Assembly: GCF_000716595.1 (NCBI RefSeq)
Contig: NZ_JNXC01000001.1
Coordinates: 558,001 to 622,000, forward strand
Direction: 5' to 3'
DNA: 64,000 nt
From: Saccharothrix sp. NRRL B-16314
GTDB lineage: Bacteria; Actinomycetota; Actinomycetes; Mycobacteriales; Pseudonocardiaceae
The stretch's first letter is position 1. Each line of letters starts with the position of its first letter. Position numbers and translations under genes: made by a program. The notes beneath the pieces are model-generated. The model made no database searches and was not told where the DNA came from. It saw only the letters and a list, made by a program, of their open reading frames with translations. Below are positions 32,501 through 39,735 of the stretch, piece by piece.

Positions 32501-34401
32501 CGGGCGCGGGTGTGCTGCGGTACCCGCCCGGCGCTCGTGCGGCGGCGCAGTTGTTCTGGGCCGAGGCCTCCGAGGAGTCGAGGACCGCGTGGTCGCGGCG
32601 GGCGGCGTCGTTGGGGCGGGCGCGGGCGGCGTTCGGGCACACGGCGGCGATCGACGAGCTGTGCGCGGAGCTGTCGTCGGCGGCCGGTGACCCGTTGGCC
32701 GGCGAATACCTGTTCGAGGAGCTGTGCAGTTCGCCGTTGGGGTTCGCCACCAGCGCCGGAGCGCGCGCTCTGGTGGACGCGTTCCACCGGGCGTTGGGCG
32801 GGCGCAAGGAGTTCGACGAGGACTTGCGGGCGTTCGCCGACACCGCCGTGCGACGTCGGCTGGTGGAGGGCTGGTACGAGGCGTTCCTCGCGGGCGACGC
32901 CGACAGGAGCGGCCACCTGCCGGACCTGCCCGAGGCGGTGGCCCTGGAGGTGTGCCGCGACCTGCCCCGCTACGAGTCGTCCGCCCAGTTGCAGTCCACT
33001 GTGGATGGTCTGCTCGGCACGCACCCGCGGATCACCGACCGGGCGATGGAGATCAGGCTGGACGAGCTGCTGACGCGGACCAGGGTGTTCCGGGACGAAC
33101 GCGTGCCCGCCTACCGGGTCTACCAGCGTCGGCGCAACGAGGTCGTGGCGCGGGAACGGGCCCGCCTCCGGCTGGACGAGTTCCAGCCCAAGGTGATGAG
33201 CGCGTTCGTCCGCAACCGGCTGCTGGACGAGGTGTACCTGCCGCTGATCGGCGACAACCTGGCCAAGCAGCTCGGCGCGGCGGGCGACTCGAAGCGCACC
33301 GACCAGATGGGCCTGCTGCTGCTCATCTCACCGCCCGGCTACGGCAAGACGACGCTCATGGAGTACGTCGCCAACCGGCTCGGGCTGGTGTTCGTCAAGG
33401 TCAACGGCCCGTCGCTGGGCCACGACGTGACCTCGGTCGACCCGGCCGACGCGCCGAACGCCACCGCGCGGCAGGAGGTCGAGAAGATCTCGTTCGCCCT
33501 GGAGGCCGGCAACAACGTCCTGCTGTACCTGGACGACATCCAGCACACGTCACCCGAGCTGCTGCAGAAGTTCATCTCGCTGTGCGACGCGCAACGGCGG
33601 ATGGAAGGCGTGTGGGACGGCGGCACGCGCACGTACGACATGCGCGGCAAGCGGTTCGCGGTGTGCATGGCCGGCAATCCGTACACCGAGTCGGGGCAGC
33701 GGTTCCGCATCCCGGACATGCTCGCCAACCGCGCGGACGTGTGGAACCTGGGTGACGTGCTGTCGGGGCGCGAAGACCTGTTCGCGCTGAGCTACGTCGA
33801 GAACGCGCTCACGTCCAACCCCGTGCTCGCGCCTCTGTCCACGCGTGACCGGGGCGACGTCGAACTGCTGGTGCGGATGGCCCGGGGCGAGGACGTGCGG
33901 GCGGACCGGCTGGTGCACCCGTACACGTCGGTGGAGCTGGAACAGGTGCTGTCCGTGCTGCGGAAGCTGCTGCGGGTGCAGGAGGTCGTGCTGGCGAACA
34001 ACCAGGCGTACATCGCCTCGGCCGCCCAGTCCGACGCGTCGCGGGTCGAGCCGCCGTTCCAGCTGCAGGGCTCGTACCGGAACATGAACAAGCTGGCCGA
34101 GAAGGTCGTGCCGGTCATGAACGACGCCGAACTCGCCGCCGTGATCGACGACCACTACGTGGGCGAGGCGCAGACCCTGACGTCCGGCGCCGAGGCGAAC
34201 CTGCTCAAGCTGGCCGAACTGCGCGGCACCCTCACCCCGGCCCAGTCCGCCCGCTGGCAGGAGGTGAAGTCGGCCTACGTCCGCGCCCAAGCCTTGGGCG
34301 GCTCCGACGAGGACCCGATGAGCCGCGCGGTGGGCGCGGTGGCCCTCCTGTCCGACCGCGTGGGCACCGCCCTGGACCGACTGGCCCCTCCCGAGCGTTG
34401 A
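29545..34401 (+). CDS. Giant AAA ATPase (DUF3686 / 'DNA repair ATPase' type)
   Basis: 1618 aa. N-terminal domain with conserved RIRTEHNCVPRDVVQVAG and FGYNVFIGLKPET, beta-rich middle part (about 120-400), extended helical regions (about 440-800) and a C-terminal AAA domain (about 1255-1420) with Walker A SPPGYGKTTLM (about 1262-1272) and Walker B VLLYLDDIQH (about 1325-1334). Databases label this family DNA repair ATPase (DUF3686), but that role rests on little evidence. GTG at 29545 overlaps the flotillin stop; the open frame runs far upstream but only as a shadow. Linkage to flotillin and YqiJ points to membrane-associated remodelling (inference). Confidence 0.8.
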   Translation: MTAPVEAAPAGATLEAGTYEVLRARLADQAAGLARRAETLNARRLEVFGSAELTLLGTERIRTEHNCVPRDVVQVAGLMLFGYNVFIGLKPETTVDDVFSLHRFTRDGDAFRFEDAADDELPGLLRDPQFERDFAELYRYYRDTRLIQLRRIEGRLLAVFQTGARIEDTRVLRWQVGVDGTVKYLDNRGERDHVFPPSHDFEWTPTGREHHVLGRHPHISIDDEVFVETINGDLTIKVENNTETGEGIYREPVDEPLQSLADGEVHYARVGALILLRVRPYNETAWRHLVFNTRTRSVVRLDGIGQACQRLPEDQGLIFPGGYYLTTGISKTFDTPVDELEFERVIRSTNGEDALYVFHARRDGRSLLLPYNVIRKEVANPLSCHGFSLFDDGTLVVFRASSDEPTRVHPMQVWQTPYLSDTYTAAQPVGTGPLERVGNADLVRGISDCLSVSRMVGEMAPSVPVFEDLIASCTRVFDAYHWLGEAALEDLRTPLTEVRATAEQVLDEFETVQALTGQASTALTEAADRIASMVRRVRGEVPTSADAWVRQLADLRQAQGHLVTLKEMRYVDVARIDSLVSSLDGELGETARRAVEHLRRDDAFTGYHGQVEALVGKADDIRTVAEAAPIVEELGEQQRGLEVLTEVVGSLDITDATVRTSILERIGEVLGGLNRARATVDGRRRTLLATEGRAEFAAEFALLGQAVTGALAVADTPQRCDEQLGRLLLQLENLESRFGEFDDFLTRLGDKRTDVYEAFSSRKQALLDDRARRADRLASSADRILVSVTRRVASLASSDEVNTYFASDPMVTKIRSVADELRALGDQVRAEELDGRVLAARQEAGRSLRDRLDLFDGETIRLGKHRFAVNTQPMDLTLVPKDGALSFAITGTDFRAPVRDPEFADTRPFWDQLVVSETAEVYRAEHLAASILATHPLADLHAAVTEERLPSLVRQVAESRLDEGYERGVHDHDAARILDVLLRLHAGAGVLRYPPGARAAAQLFWAEASEESRTAWSRRAASLGRARAAFGHTAAIDELCAELSSAAGDPLAGEYLFEELCSSPLGFATSAGARALVDAFHRALGGRKEFDEDLRAFADTAVRRRLVEGWYEAFLAGDADRSGHLPDLPEAVALEVCRDLPRYESSAQLQSTVDGLLGTHPRITDRAMEIRLDELLTRTRVFRDERVPAYRVYQRRRNEVVARERARLRLDEFQPKVMSAFVRNRLLDEVYLPLIGDNLAKQLGAAGDSKRTDQMGLLLLISPPGYGKTTLMEYVANRLGLVFVKVNGPSLGHDVTSVDPADAPNATARQEVEKISFALEAGNNVLLYLDDIQHTSPELLQKFISLCDAQRRMEGVWDGGTRTYDMRGKRFAVCMAGNPYTESGQRFRIPDMLANRADVWNLGDVLSGREDLFALSYVENALTSNPVLAPLSTRDRGDVELLVRMARGEDVRADRLVHPYTSVELEQVLSVLRKLLRVQEVVLANNQAYIASAAQSDASRVEPPFQLQGSYRNMNKLAEKVVPVMNDAELAAVIDDHYVGEAQTLTSGAEANLLKLAELRGTLTPAQSARWQEVKSAYVRAQALGGSDEDPMSRAVGAVALLSDRVGTALDRLAPPER

Positions 34402-34408
34402 ACTCACC

Positions 34409-34525
34409 CGTTCCGAACGTAGGACTCACCCGACGCGAACGTAGGACTCACGCGAGGCCCGCGTGAGTCCTACGTTCAGGACACGCGTGTCCTACGTTCA
34501 GAACACCTGAATTCAACGCTCAGGA
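34409..34525. repeat. Dispersed GAACGTAGGAC repeat, locus 1
   Basis: About three directly repeated 22-base units built on GAACGTAGGACTCAC, then inverted units, in the gap between convergent genes. Units at 34437-34453 and 34461-34477 form a perfect 17-bp hairpin with a 7-base loop, probably terminating both genes. The reverse complement of 34478-34525 and its flank matches locus 2 (54762-54835) at close to nine bases in ten over some 65 bases. Confidence 0.8.
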
Positions 34526-34538
34526 CGGGGCACGCGGG

Positions 34539-35072
34539 TCAGTCGGCTTGTTCGCAAGCGATGTCGTCGTGGTCGCGGTCGAGGCCGTGGTGGTCCCAGC
34601 CGACGACCTCGATCCGCGTGGTGCCCTGGTCGTACAGCCACTCGCACTTGCGCCACACGCCACGCGGGAAGCGCCGCGGCACGCACGGGCCGTCGGTCAC
34701 GTACTCCGGTGAGCAGTTCTCGTCCGAAGCCGGAGCGGAGGACGACGTGGTGGTCTCCTCCGGAACGCTGGACGACGGCGGTGACGTCGGCGAGGGCTCG
34801 GTCGTCGTCGGCGCGACGGTGGTCGTCGGCGGAGCCGGAAGCGGTCGCGGAGGCTGGGGCGGTGGGACGATCACCACCGCGGTCGTGGGACGAGTCGCCT
34901 GGATCGCGGTGGTGTAGCTCGCGCTGAGCACCCCCGGCACCAGCGGGCTCGCGTCCACCCGGCGCACGTCCACCGGCCGCGGCTCGTTGACCGAGAGTGC
35001 CACGGACACGAGTCCACCGGTCGCGAGTAACAGCGCGACCCCGGCGAAGGCGACGCTCTTGCCACTGCTCAT
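34539..35072 (-). CDS. Membrane-anchored protein with excalibur calcium-binding domain
   Basis: 177 aa. N-terminal membrane or signal segment (about 6-27), a Pro/Thr/Ser-rich wall-spanning linker (about 60-120) and a C-terminal Cys-containing domain ending DRDHDDIACEQ, the DxDxDxxxCE signature of excalibur domains. An additional cysteine pair (ENCSPE, GPCVP, RKCEW) is nearby. Excalibur domains bind Ca2+ and occur in secreted proteins; function is unknown. ATG at 35070-35072 precedes the signal; the ribosome site is weak. Confidence 0.7.
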   Translation of the reverse strand: MSSGKSVAFAGVALLLATGGLVSVALSVNEPRPVDVRRVDASPLVPGVLSASYTTAIQATRPTTAVVIVPPPQPPRPLPAPPTTTVAPTTTEPSPTSPPSSSVPEETTTSSSAPASDENCSPEYVTDGPCVPRRFPRGVWRKCEWLYDQGTTRIEVVGWDHHGLDRDHDDIACEQAD

Positions 35073-35201
35073 CCCAGCACCCGCTCCGACGCTCCACGGT
35101 GTCACGTGAAATCGTTCACCAGGCTAAAGGCGTTACGTCCCAGACCGTTCGGGCCGCTCGACGGGGTGACGTGAACCGCCGCACATGACACCATCGGCCA
35201 A

Positions 35202-36038
35202 GTGGACGCAGGGCTGCTCGGACCCGGAACCGTGACCTGGCAGTTGCACGCCGACCCGGCCATGTGGGTCGCCGGCATCGCGAGCCTCTACCTCCAGGCC
35301 CTGCACCCGCGCGCCGTCGCCGCCGTGGTCCAGAACTCGAACTTCCAGCAGGACCCGCTCGGCCGCCTCAAGCGCACCGCGAGCTTCGTCGGCACGGTCA
35401 GCTACGGCTCCACCGACGAGGCCGAACGGGCCGCCGCCCGCGTCCGCGACCTGCACCGCACCCTCCGCGCGAAGGACGCCGCCGGCCGGACGTTCCGCAT
35501 CGACGACCCCCACCTGCTGCTCTGGGTGCACTGCGCCGAGGTCCACAGCTTCGTCACCGTCCTGCGCCGCGCCGGCTACCGGCTCACCGACGCCCAGGTC
35601 GACCGCTACTACGACGAACAGCGCCGCACCGCCGCCCTCGTCGGCCTGCACGAGGACGAAGTGCCCGGCAGCGCCCGCGAGATGGACGACTACTTCGCCG
35701 CCGTGGTCCCCGAGCTGAGGCGCACCGAGGACTCCGAGATCGTGTACCGGTTCCTGCACCGCCCACCCGTCGCCGGCGTGCTGCGCCTCGGCCTGGACGC
35801 CTACGAACCGCTGCTCGGCCACCTCGCCTACTCGGTGCTGCCCCCGTGGGCCATCGCCCTGCACGGCCACCGCCCCTACCCGGAACCGGCTGCGACGGCA
35901 CTCCTGCGCGGACTGCGGACCGCCGCACTGCTGGTGCCCGCGCCGATCCGCTGGAGCATGCCGGAAGGGCACGTCAACAAGGCCATCCGCCGGCTCGGCT
36001 GCCACGTGGCGCCCAGGCGCTCCCTCCTGCCCCGGTAG
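35202..36038 (+). CDS. Oxygenase MpaB-family protein (DUF2236)
   Basis: 278 aa. LLGPGTVTWQLHADPAMWVA near the start (axial-type His), LYLQALHPRAVAAV, WVHCAEVHSF and RYYDEQRRTAALVG match DUF2236 / latex-clearing-protein- and MpaB-like haem oxygenases. The substrate is unknown. GTG at 35202. Monocistronic by position: divergent from the excalibur gene and 181 bases before the next gene. No cofactor-partner genes nearby. Confidence 0.8.
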   Translation: MDAGLLGPGTVTWQLHADPAMWVAGIASLYLQALHPRAVAAVVQNSNFQQDPLGRLKRTASFVGTVSYGSTDEAERAAARVRDLHRTLRAKDAAGRTFRIDDPHLLLWVHCAEVHSFVTVLRRAGYRLTDAQVDRYYDEQRRTAALVGLHEDEVPGSAREMDDYFAAVVPELRRTEDSEIVYRFLHRPPVAGVLRLGLDAYEPLLGHLAYSVLPPWAIALHGHRPYPEPAATALLRGLRTAALLVPAPIRWSMPEGHVNKAIRRLGCHVAPRRSLLPR

Positions 36039-36219
36039 CTCCTGCCCGTCACCGGTCTCACAGCGCGGATTAGGCCGAACGGTGTAGTGAATTGGGCCAC
36101 TGCGACCTTCATCGCACCGGCGTTCGCAGTCACTTTGCTTAGCATGGGCAACGTCCGGTGCGTCGATCCGCGCCTGCGCCGAGAGCCCCGAGTCCGAGCA
36201 CCCCGAGAGGCCCCAGCTC

Positions 36220-37047
36220 ATGCTGTTGCGAAGAATGCTGCCCGTGACCGCGGTGGTCACCGCCCTCGCGCTGACCACCGCGTGCAGTGGCGAGAGCGGC
36301 GACACCCTGGCCGGCAAGGCCGACGACGGCGAGCTGACCATCGGCATCCGGTTCGACCAACCGGGCCTCGGGCAGCGCAGGCTGGACGGCAAGTACGTCG
36401 GCTTCGACGTGGACGTCGCCAAGTACGTCGCGGCCCAGCTCGGCGTCGACGAATCCGGCATCACGTGGAAGGAAGCCCGCTCGGCCGACCGGGAGAAGCT
36501 GATCGCCGCCGGCGACGTGGACTTCGTCGTCGCGACCTACTCGATCACCGACAAGCGCAAGGAGCAGGTGTCGTTCGCCGGCCCCTACTTCCAGACCGGT
36601 CAGGGCGTGCTGGTGCGCTTCACCGAAGCCCAGATCACCGGCCCGGAGACGTTGAACGGCAAGAAGCTCTGCTCGGTCACCGGCTCGACGTCCGCGCAGA
36701 AGGTCAAGGACCAGTTCGCGCAGGACGTGCAGCTGGTCGAGTACGGCCAGTACTCCGACTGCGTCGTCGCCCTGCTCGCGGAGAACGTGGACGCGGTGAC
36801 CACCGACGAGGTGATCCTCGCCGGGTACGTGGCGGAGAACCCCGAGCTGCTGAAGCTCGTCGGCGACCCGTTCACCACCGAGCGGTACGGCATCGGCCTC
36901 GCCAAGAGCGACGCGAAGGGCCGGGCGGACGTCAGCGCGGCCATCGAGAAGATGGTCGGCTCCGGCGAATGGCGGTCCGCGCTGGAGCGGAACATCGGCC
37001 AAGCGGACGTGCGGCTGCCCGAACCGCCCAAGGTGACCGAGAAGTAG
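36220..37047 (+). CDS. gluB: Glutamate-type ABC transporter substrate-binding lipoprotein
   Basis: 275 aa. Signal with lipobox ALTTAC (Cys22), then a class-3 binding fold: [65 protein letters not shown]. It resembles GluB, the glutamate-binding component in corynebacteria and mycobacteria. No permease or ATPase gene adjoins it, so it must work with a transporter coded elsewhere or act as a sensor. ATG at 36220 keeps a basic n-region; ATG at 36235 is also possible. The symbol is by resemblance. Confidence 0.8.
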   Translation: MLLRRMLPVTAVVTALALTTACSGESGDTLAGKADDGELTIGIRFDQPGLGQRRLDGKYVGFDVDVAKYVAAQLGVDESGITWKEARSADREKLIAAGDVDFVVATYSITDKRKEQVSFAGPYFQTGQGVLVRFTEAQITGPETLNGKKLCSVTGSTSAQKVKDQFAQDVQLVEYGQYSDCVVALLAENVDAVTTDEVILAGYVAENPELLKLVGDPFTTERYGIGLAKSDAKGRADVSAAIEKMVGSGEWRSALERNIGQADVRLPEPPKVTEK

Positions 37048-37081
37048 ATTCCCGGTTGACCAAAGGCTTCGGAGCAGTAGT

Positions 37082-37110
37082 GCTGAGCGTGGTCAACCGA
37101 TACGCTCAGC
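37082..37110 (+). terminator. Hairpin after gluB
   Basis: Perfect 9-bp stem GCTGAGCGT / ACGCTCAGC with an 11-base loop, 35 bases past the gluB stop; the likely terminator before the cold-shock gene. Confidence 0.65.
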
Positions 37111-37213
37111 CACGCAGGCCGTGGTTTCTGTGTTCGTGTCTCACGCTCGCGGAACGACACGCGGGCGTGCCGCCTCCGCTTCGGTTGGTGGGGGAAAACG
37201 CCCCGGGACGGCC

Positions 37214-37234
37214 GGGGCTGCACGGTGCAGCCCC
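37214..37234 (+). promoter_or_regulatory. 5'-UTR hairpin ahead of cold-shock gene
   Basis: Perfect 9-bp stem GGGGCTGCA / TGCAGCCCC with a 3-base loop, ending 28 bases before the csp ATG and close to its GGAGG. Cold-shock genes often have structured leaders that tune translation; that role here is inference. Confidence 0.45.
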
Positions 37235-37261
37235 AAGCTTCCCTGCGATGGAGGCAGGTAC

Positions 37262-37465
37262 ATGGCACTGGGCACTGTCAAGTGGTTCAACTCCGAAAAG
37301 GGCTTCGGCTTCATCGCGCAGGAGAACGGCGGGCCGGACGTCTTCGTGCACTACTCGGAGATCCAGGGCCAGGGATTCCGCACCCTGGAGGAGAACCAGC
37401 GGGTCGAGTTCGAGATCGGTCAGGGCACCAAGGGTCCGCAGGCCCAGAACGTGCGCAAGGTCTGA
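37262..37465 (+). CDS. cspA: Cold-shock protein
   Basis: 67 aa, one cold-shock domain. RNP1 KGFGFIAQ and RNP2 VFVHYSEI are intact, with the usual [10 protein letters not shown] start and a [17 protein letters not shown] end. It binds single-stranded RNA/DNA and melts secondary structure. ATG preceded by GGAGG. Preceded by about 150 bases of 5' leader with a hairpin; followed by a 14-base repeat array and a strong terminator. Paralogue identity (CspA versus others) is not certain. Confidence 0.92.
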   Translation: MALGTVKWFNSEKGFGFIAQENGGPDVFVHYSEIQGQGFRTLEENQRVEFEIGQGTKGPQAQNVRKV

Positions 37466-37546
37466 TCGCGGCGATCGTTCCAGCTCCACCACGTCCGCGC
37501 ACTGACGACGTTCGGCACGGCCGTTCCGCATGGCCGTTCAGCACGA

Positions 37547-37600
37547 CGCTCCAAGCACAACGCTCCAAGCACAACGCTCCAAGCACAACGTTCCAGCACG
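37547..37600. repeat. 14-base tandem repeat downstream of csp
   Basis: CGCTCCAAGCACAA occurs three times exactly at 37547-37588, then a decayed unit CGTTCCAGCACGA. It lies in the 3' noncoding region between the csp stop and its terminator. Confidence 0.85.
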
Positions 37601-37603
37601 ACG

Positions 37604-37634
37604 CAGGCCCCCGACCGGGATGGTCGGGGGCCTG
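37604..37634 (+). terminator. Terminator between csp and convergent gene
   Basis: Perfect 13-bp stem CAGGCCCCCGACC / GGTCGGGGGCCTG with a 5-base loop, 138 bases after the csp stop and 14 bases from the stop of the convergent gene; it can serve both. Confidence 0.85.
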
Positions 37635-37648
37635 TCTGCGTGGTCGGC

Positions 37649-37957
37649 TCAGAAGCCGCGCTGGCGGGCTTCCCACTCCAGTCGCTGCATGACCCACTCG
37701 GTGGCCAGCGCCTGCGGGGACGTCTGCCGCTCGGCGGCCAGTTCCTTCAGCTGCTCGTTCGCCATCAACTGGAGGCGGAGCTGGTAGACCTGCGCGTTGC
37801 CGAAGCTGGTGCCGGCGGTCGTCTCCGCGTCGGTCGACTCCGGCGCGAGGGCCGCGAGGTACGACTCCAGCTCGTCGTCGGCGGGCACGACTTCGTCTTC
37901 ACGATCGGACGGGCGGTGGCGGCCGGACTTCGACCGCCCAAGGGATCCAAGAGGCAC
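37649..37957 (-). CDS. Conserved small hypothetical protein
   Basis: 102 aa from the GTG at 37955-37957 (PLGSLGRSKSGRHRPSD). Acidic middle (PADDELESYLAALAPES) and a C-terminal helical part (QVYQLRLQLMANEQLKELAA then WVMQRLEWEARQR) that recalls ribbon-helix-helix or antitoxin-like proteins, though no motif is decisive. An ATG 66 bases upstream would add 22 residues coded by more AT-rich, promoter-like DNA and is disfavoured. No partner gene is seen. Confidence 0.6.
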   Translation of the reverse strand: MPLGSLGRSKSGRHRPSDREDEVVPADDELESYLAALAPESTDAETTAGTSFGNAQVYQLRLQLMANEQLKELAAERQTSPQALATEWVMQRLEWEARQRGF

Positions 37958-38028
37958 CGCGCCACGATAACGGTTGGATTGCGGAGTCACCCAAACTGTG
38001 GCTTGGGTCACAGATGTGTGCATGGAGA

Positions 38029-38061
38029 GGCCCCCGCGCCAGGGGGAGGAACGCGGGGGCC
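38029..38061. terminator. Hairpin in the 38.0-38.2 kb gap
   Basis: Perfect 10-bp stem GGCCCCCGCG / CGCGGGGGCC with a 13-base loop, in the 270-base gap between two minus-strand genes. Probably terminates the gene ending at 38229. Nothing else recognisable is in the gap. Confidence 0.5.
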
Positions 38062-38228
38062 GGAGGGGATCTCCACAGGCGCTGACCGGGGGTGTGTCAG
38101 CAATTCGGATTGTTGCACGCGCAGGTGGGACTGGGGAGTGGGTTGGGCCGAAATCTTCAGGTAGCAGATGGCGGAAACCCGTACCCGGCCCCGATGTGGG
38201 CCTTCGGGCCGCGCCGGCGGTGATACCC

Positions 38229-38783
38229 CTAGGGGGTAGTGGGAGCGTCGGGCGGGGGCTCCAGGTTCGTGATCTCGCCCTCGAGCCGCTGCACCAGGTC
38301 CTCCAAGCCCGCGAGCATCCCGTCGAGCTGGCTCATCTTGTCGTTCATCAGCCGGTCGATGTCCGCCTCGATCGCGGACAACGAGAGGCTGCCGAACAAC
38401 TCCTGCGGGTTCGGCGGCACAGCCCCGGCGCCCGCTCCCGCTTCGGCTCCAGCCGCTTCGGACTGCGCCGCTTCGGACACCGCCGCTTCGGGTCCTACTG
38501 CTTCGGGTGCCACCCCTCCGGGCGCAGCCGGCGTTGACTCTGTTGACGTCGACTCCGTCGGCTCGACCCCCGCAGTCGCGGAGTTCGCAGAGTCGGGTCC
38601 GGTGGCCGCAGCGCCCGTCTCGTCCATCGCGTCCGTCTCGCCCGTCGCGTCCGTCCGGCGCGCCTCGGGCCTCTCGGACGTCTCGGGCGTCTCGGTTGGC
38701 TGCTGCTCAGCCGCGGGCGGGGTGGCGGTCACGGCATCCGTCACCGCGGGTTCCGGCGTCTGCCCCGGTACCGGTTCGGTCAT
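38229..38783 (-). CDS. Acidic Ala/Pro/Thr-rich hypothetical protein
   Basis: 184 aa. Residues 1-about 125 are low-complexity, Ala/Glu/Thr/Pro-rich and probably disordered; the C-terminal part (about 130-170, FGSLSLSAIEADIDRLMNDK then LDGMLAGLEDLVQRLEGEI) forms a coiled coil. No signal peptide or membrane helix. Start at 38781-38783 is supported by GAGGAGGG eight bases upstream. Function unknown. Confidence 0.65.
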   Translation of the reverse strand: MTEPVPGQTPEPAVTDAVTATPPAAEQQPTETPETSERPEARRTDATGETDAMDETGAAATGPDSANSATAGVEPTESTSTESTPAAPGGVAPEAVGPEAAVSEAAQSEAAGAEAGAGAGAVPPNPQELFGSLSLSAIEADIDRLMNDKMSQLDGMLAGLEDLVQRLEGEITNLEPPPDAPTTP

Positions 38784-38947
38784 GGGTTGCACCCTCCTCG
38801 TTCGCGTCAAGCACATCACGGGACGCTTGACACCGACTGGCCTACACGGAAAGTGACGCTCCGTCGCCCCTGAATCACTCTGCGGGGGGCTGCGGCGATC
38901 CGACAGGCTCGCTTAGCCTCGCGCCAACCTCAAGTCGGGGAGGCGTC

Positions 38948-39193
38948 ATGAGCGGGTCCCTAGAAATGCGTCAGTTCCTGTGGAACCAGGACGACACGAT
39001 GTCCAGGCCGGGCGGCGGTGGGGTGCCGACCCAGCGGACAGGTGAGCCATCGCGGATCTCGGACGAGCAGGTGCACCGGGCCAGGCTCTCGGTGGCTCGC
39101 GGTGCTACCAGTGCCGAGGACTGCCGGTTGCTGCTCGACATGCTCGGGTTGTCACCGGGCGAGGACGGGGGCGCGCCGCCCGTGCAGCGGTAG
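38948..39193 (+). CDS. Small hypothetical protein
   Basis: 81 aa. ATG preceded by GGGGAGG. Loose N-terminus, then ISDEQVHRARLSVARGATSA and EDCRLLLDMLGLSPGEDG, a helical end resembling small conserved actinobacterial proteins. No domain recognised. It sits just upstream of the tRNA cluster. Confidence 0.6.
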   Translation: MSGSLEMRQFLWNQDDTMSRPGGGGVPTQRTGEPSRISDEQVHRARLSVARGATSAEDCRLLLDMLGLSPGEDGGAPPVQR

Positions 39194-39391
39194 GACGTGC
39201 GGCCGTCGGCCCCTCCCCGCGCGTCCGGGAGGGGCCGACGCAGCCGCGAGCGCGGTGGAATCGCAGGTCAACAACTTGTTCCACCCCCGTTTTGGAGGTG
39301 TGGACACTCGTGCCCTATGCTTACGATGCTTCCACCGGACAGCGTGGAGGGCCTGGGAAGATGGTGGCCCAAGGGCTGCCGGAGGAACTAG

Positions 39392-39464
39392 GTCCCCATC
39401 GTCTAGCGGCCTAGGACCCCGCCCTTTCAAGGCGGTAGCGCGGGTTCGAATCCCGTTGGGGGCA
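39392..39464 (+). tRNA. tRNA-Glu (anticodon TTC)
   Basis: 73-base cloverleaf; acceptor GTCCCCA / TGGGGGC, anticodon stem CCGCC / GGCGG around CTTTCAA giving TTC, T-loop TTCGAAT. First of three tRNA genes in tandem (Glu-Asp-Phe), an order common in actinomycetes. Confidence 0.96.
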
Positions 39465-39505
39465 CGTAGTACAGTTAGTCGAGTACGGTGAGAAGCAGTA
39501 AGCAA

Positions 39506-39579
39506 GGCCCAGTGGCGCAGTTGGTTAGCGCGTCGCCCTGTCACGGCGAAGGTCGCGGGTTCGAGTCCCGTCTGGGTCG
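39506..39579 (+). tRNA. tRNA-Asp (anticodon GTC)
   Basis: 74-base cloverleaf; acceptor GGCCCAG / CTGGGTC with one G-T pair, anticodon loop CTGTCAC giving GTC, T-loop TTCGAGT. Second gene of the cluster. Confidence 0.96.
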
Positions 39580-39614
39580 CAAGGCAGTTCGGCCGGTTGG
39601 TCGAGCCGCTACCT

Positions 39615-39691
39615 GGCCAGGTAGCTCAGTTGGTACGAGCGACCGCCTGAAAAGCGGTAGGTCGGCGGTTCGACCCCGCCCCTGGCCACCA
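39615..39691 (+). tRNA. tRNA-Phe (anticodon GAA)
   Basis: Acceptor GGCCAGG / CCTGGCC, anticodon loop CTGAAAA giving GAA, and an encoded CCA at 39689-39691, which the other two tRNAs of the cluster lack. Last gene of the cluster. Confidence 0.96.
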
Positions 39692-39700
39692 GACCTGTTC

Positions 39701-39735
39701 GAGAAAGCCCCTCGCACCAGCGGGGGGCTTTTCTC
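39701..39735 (+). terminator. Terminator of the tRNA cluster
   Basis: GAGAAAGCCCCTCGC pairs with GCGGGGGGCTTTTCTC around a 4-base loop (one G-T pair and one bulge). It directly follows tRNA-Phe and touches the stop of the convergent PP2C-like gene. Confidence 0.85.

Noticed and set aside
34409..34525. Insertion sequence ends
   Set aside because: No transposase or target duplication; repeats resemble REP/BIME-type arrays instead.
37547..37600. CRISPR array
   Set aside because: Repeats are 14 bases and directly abutting without spacers; no cas genes anywhere in the window.
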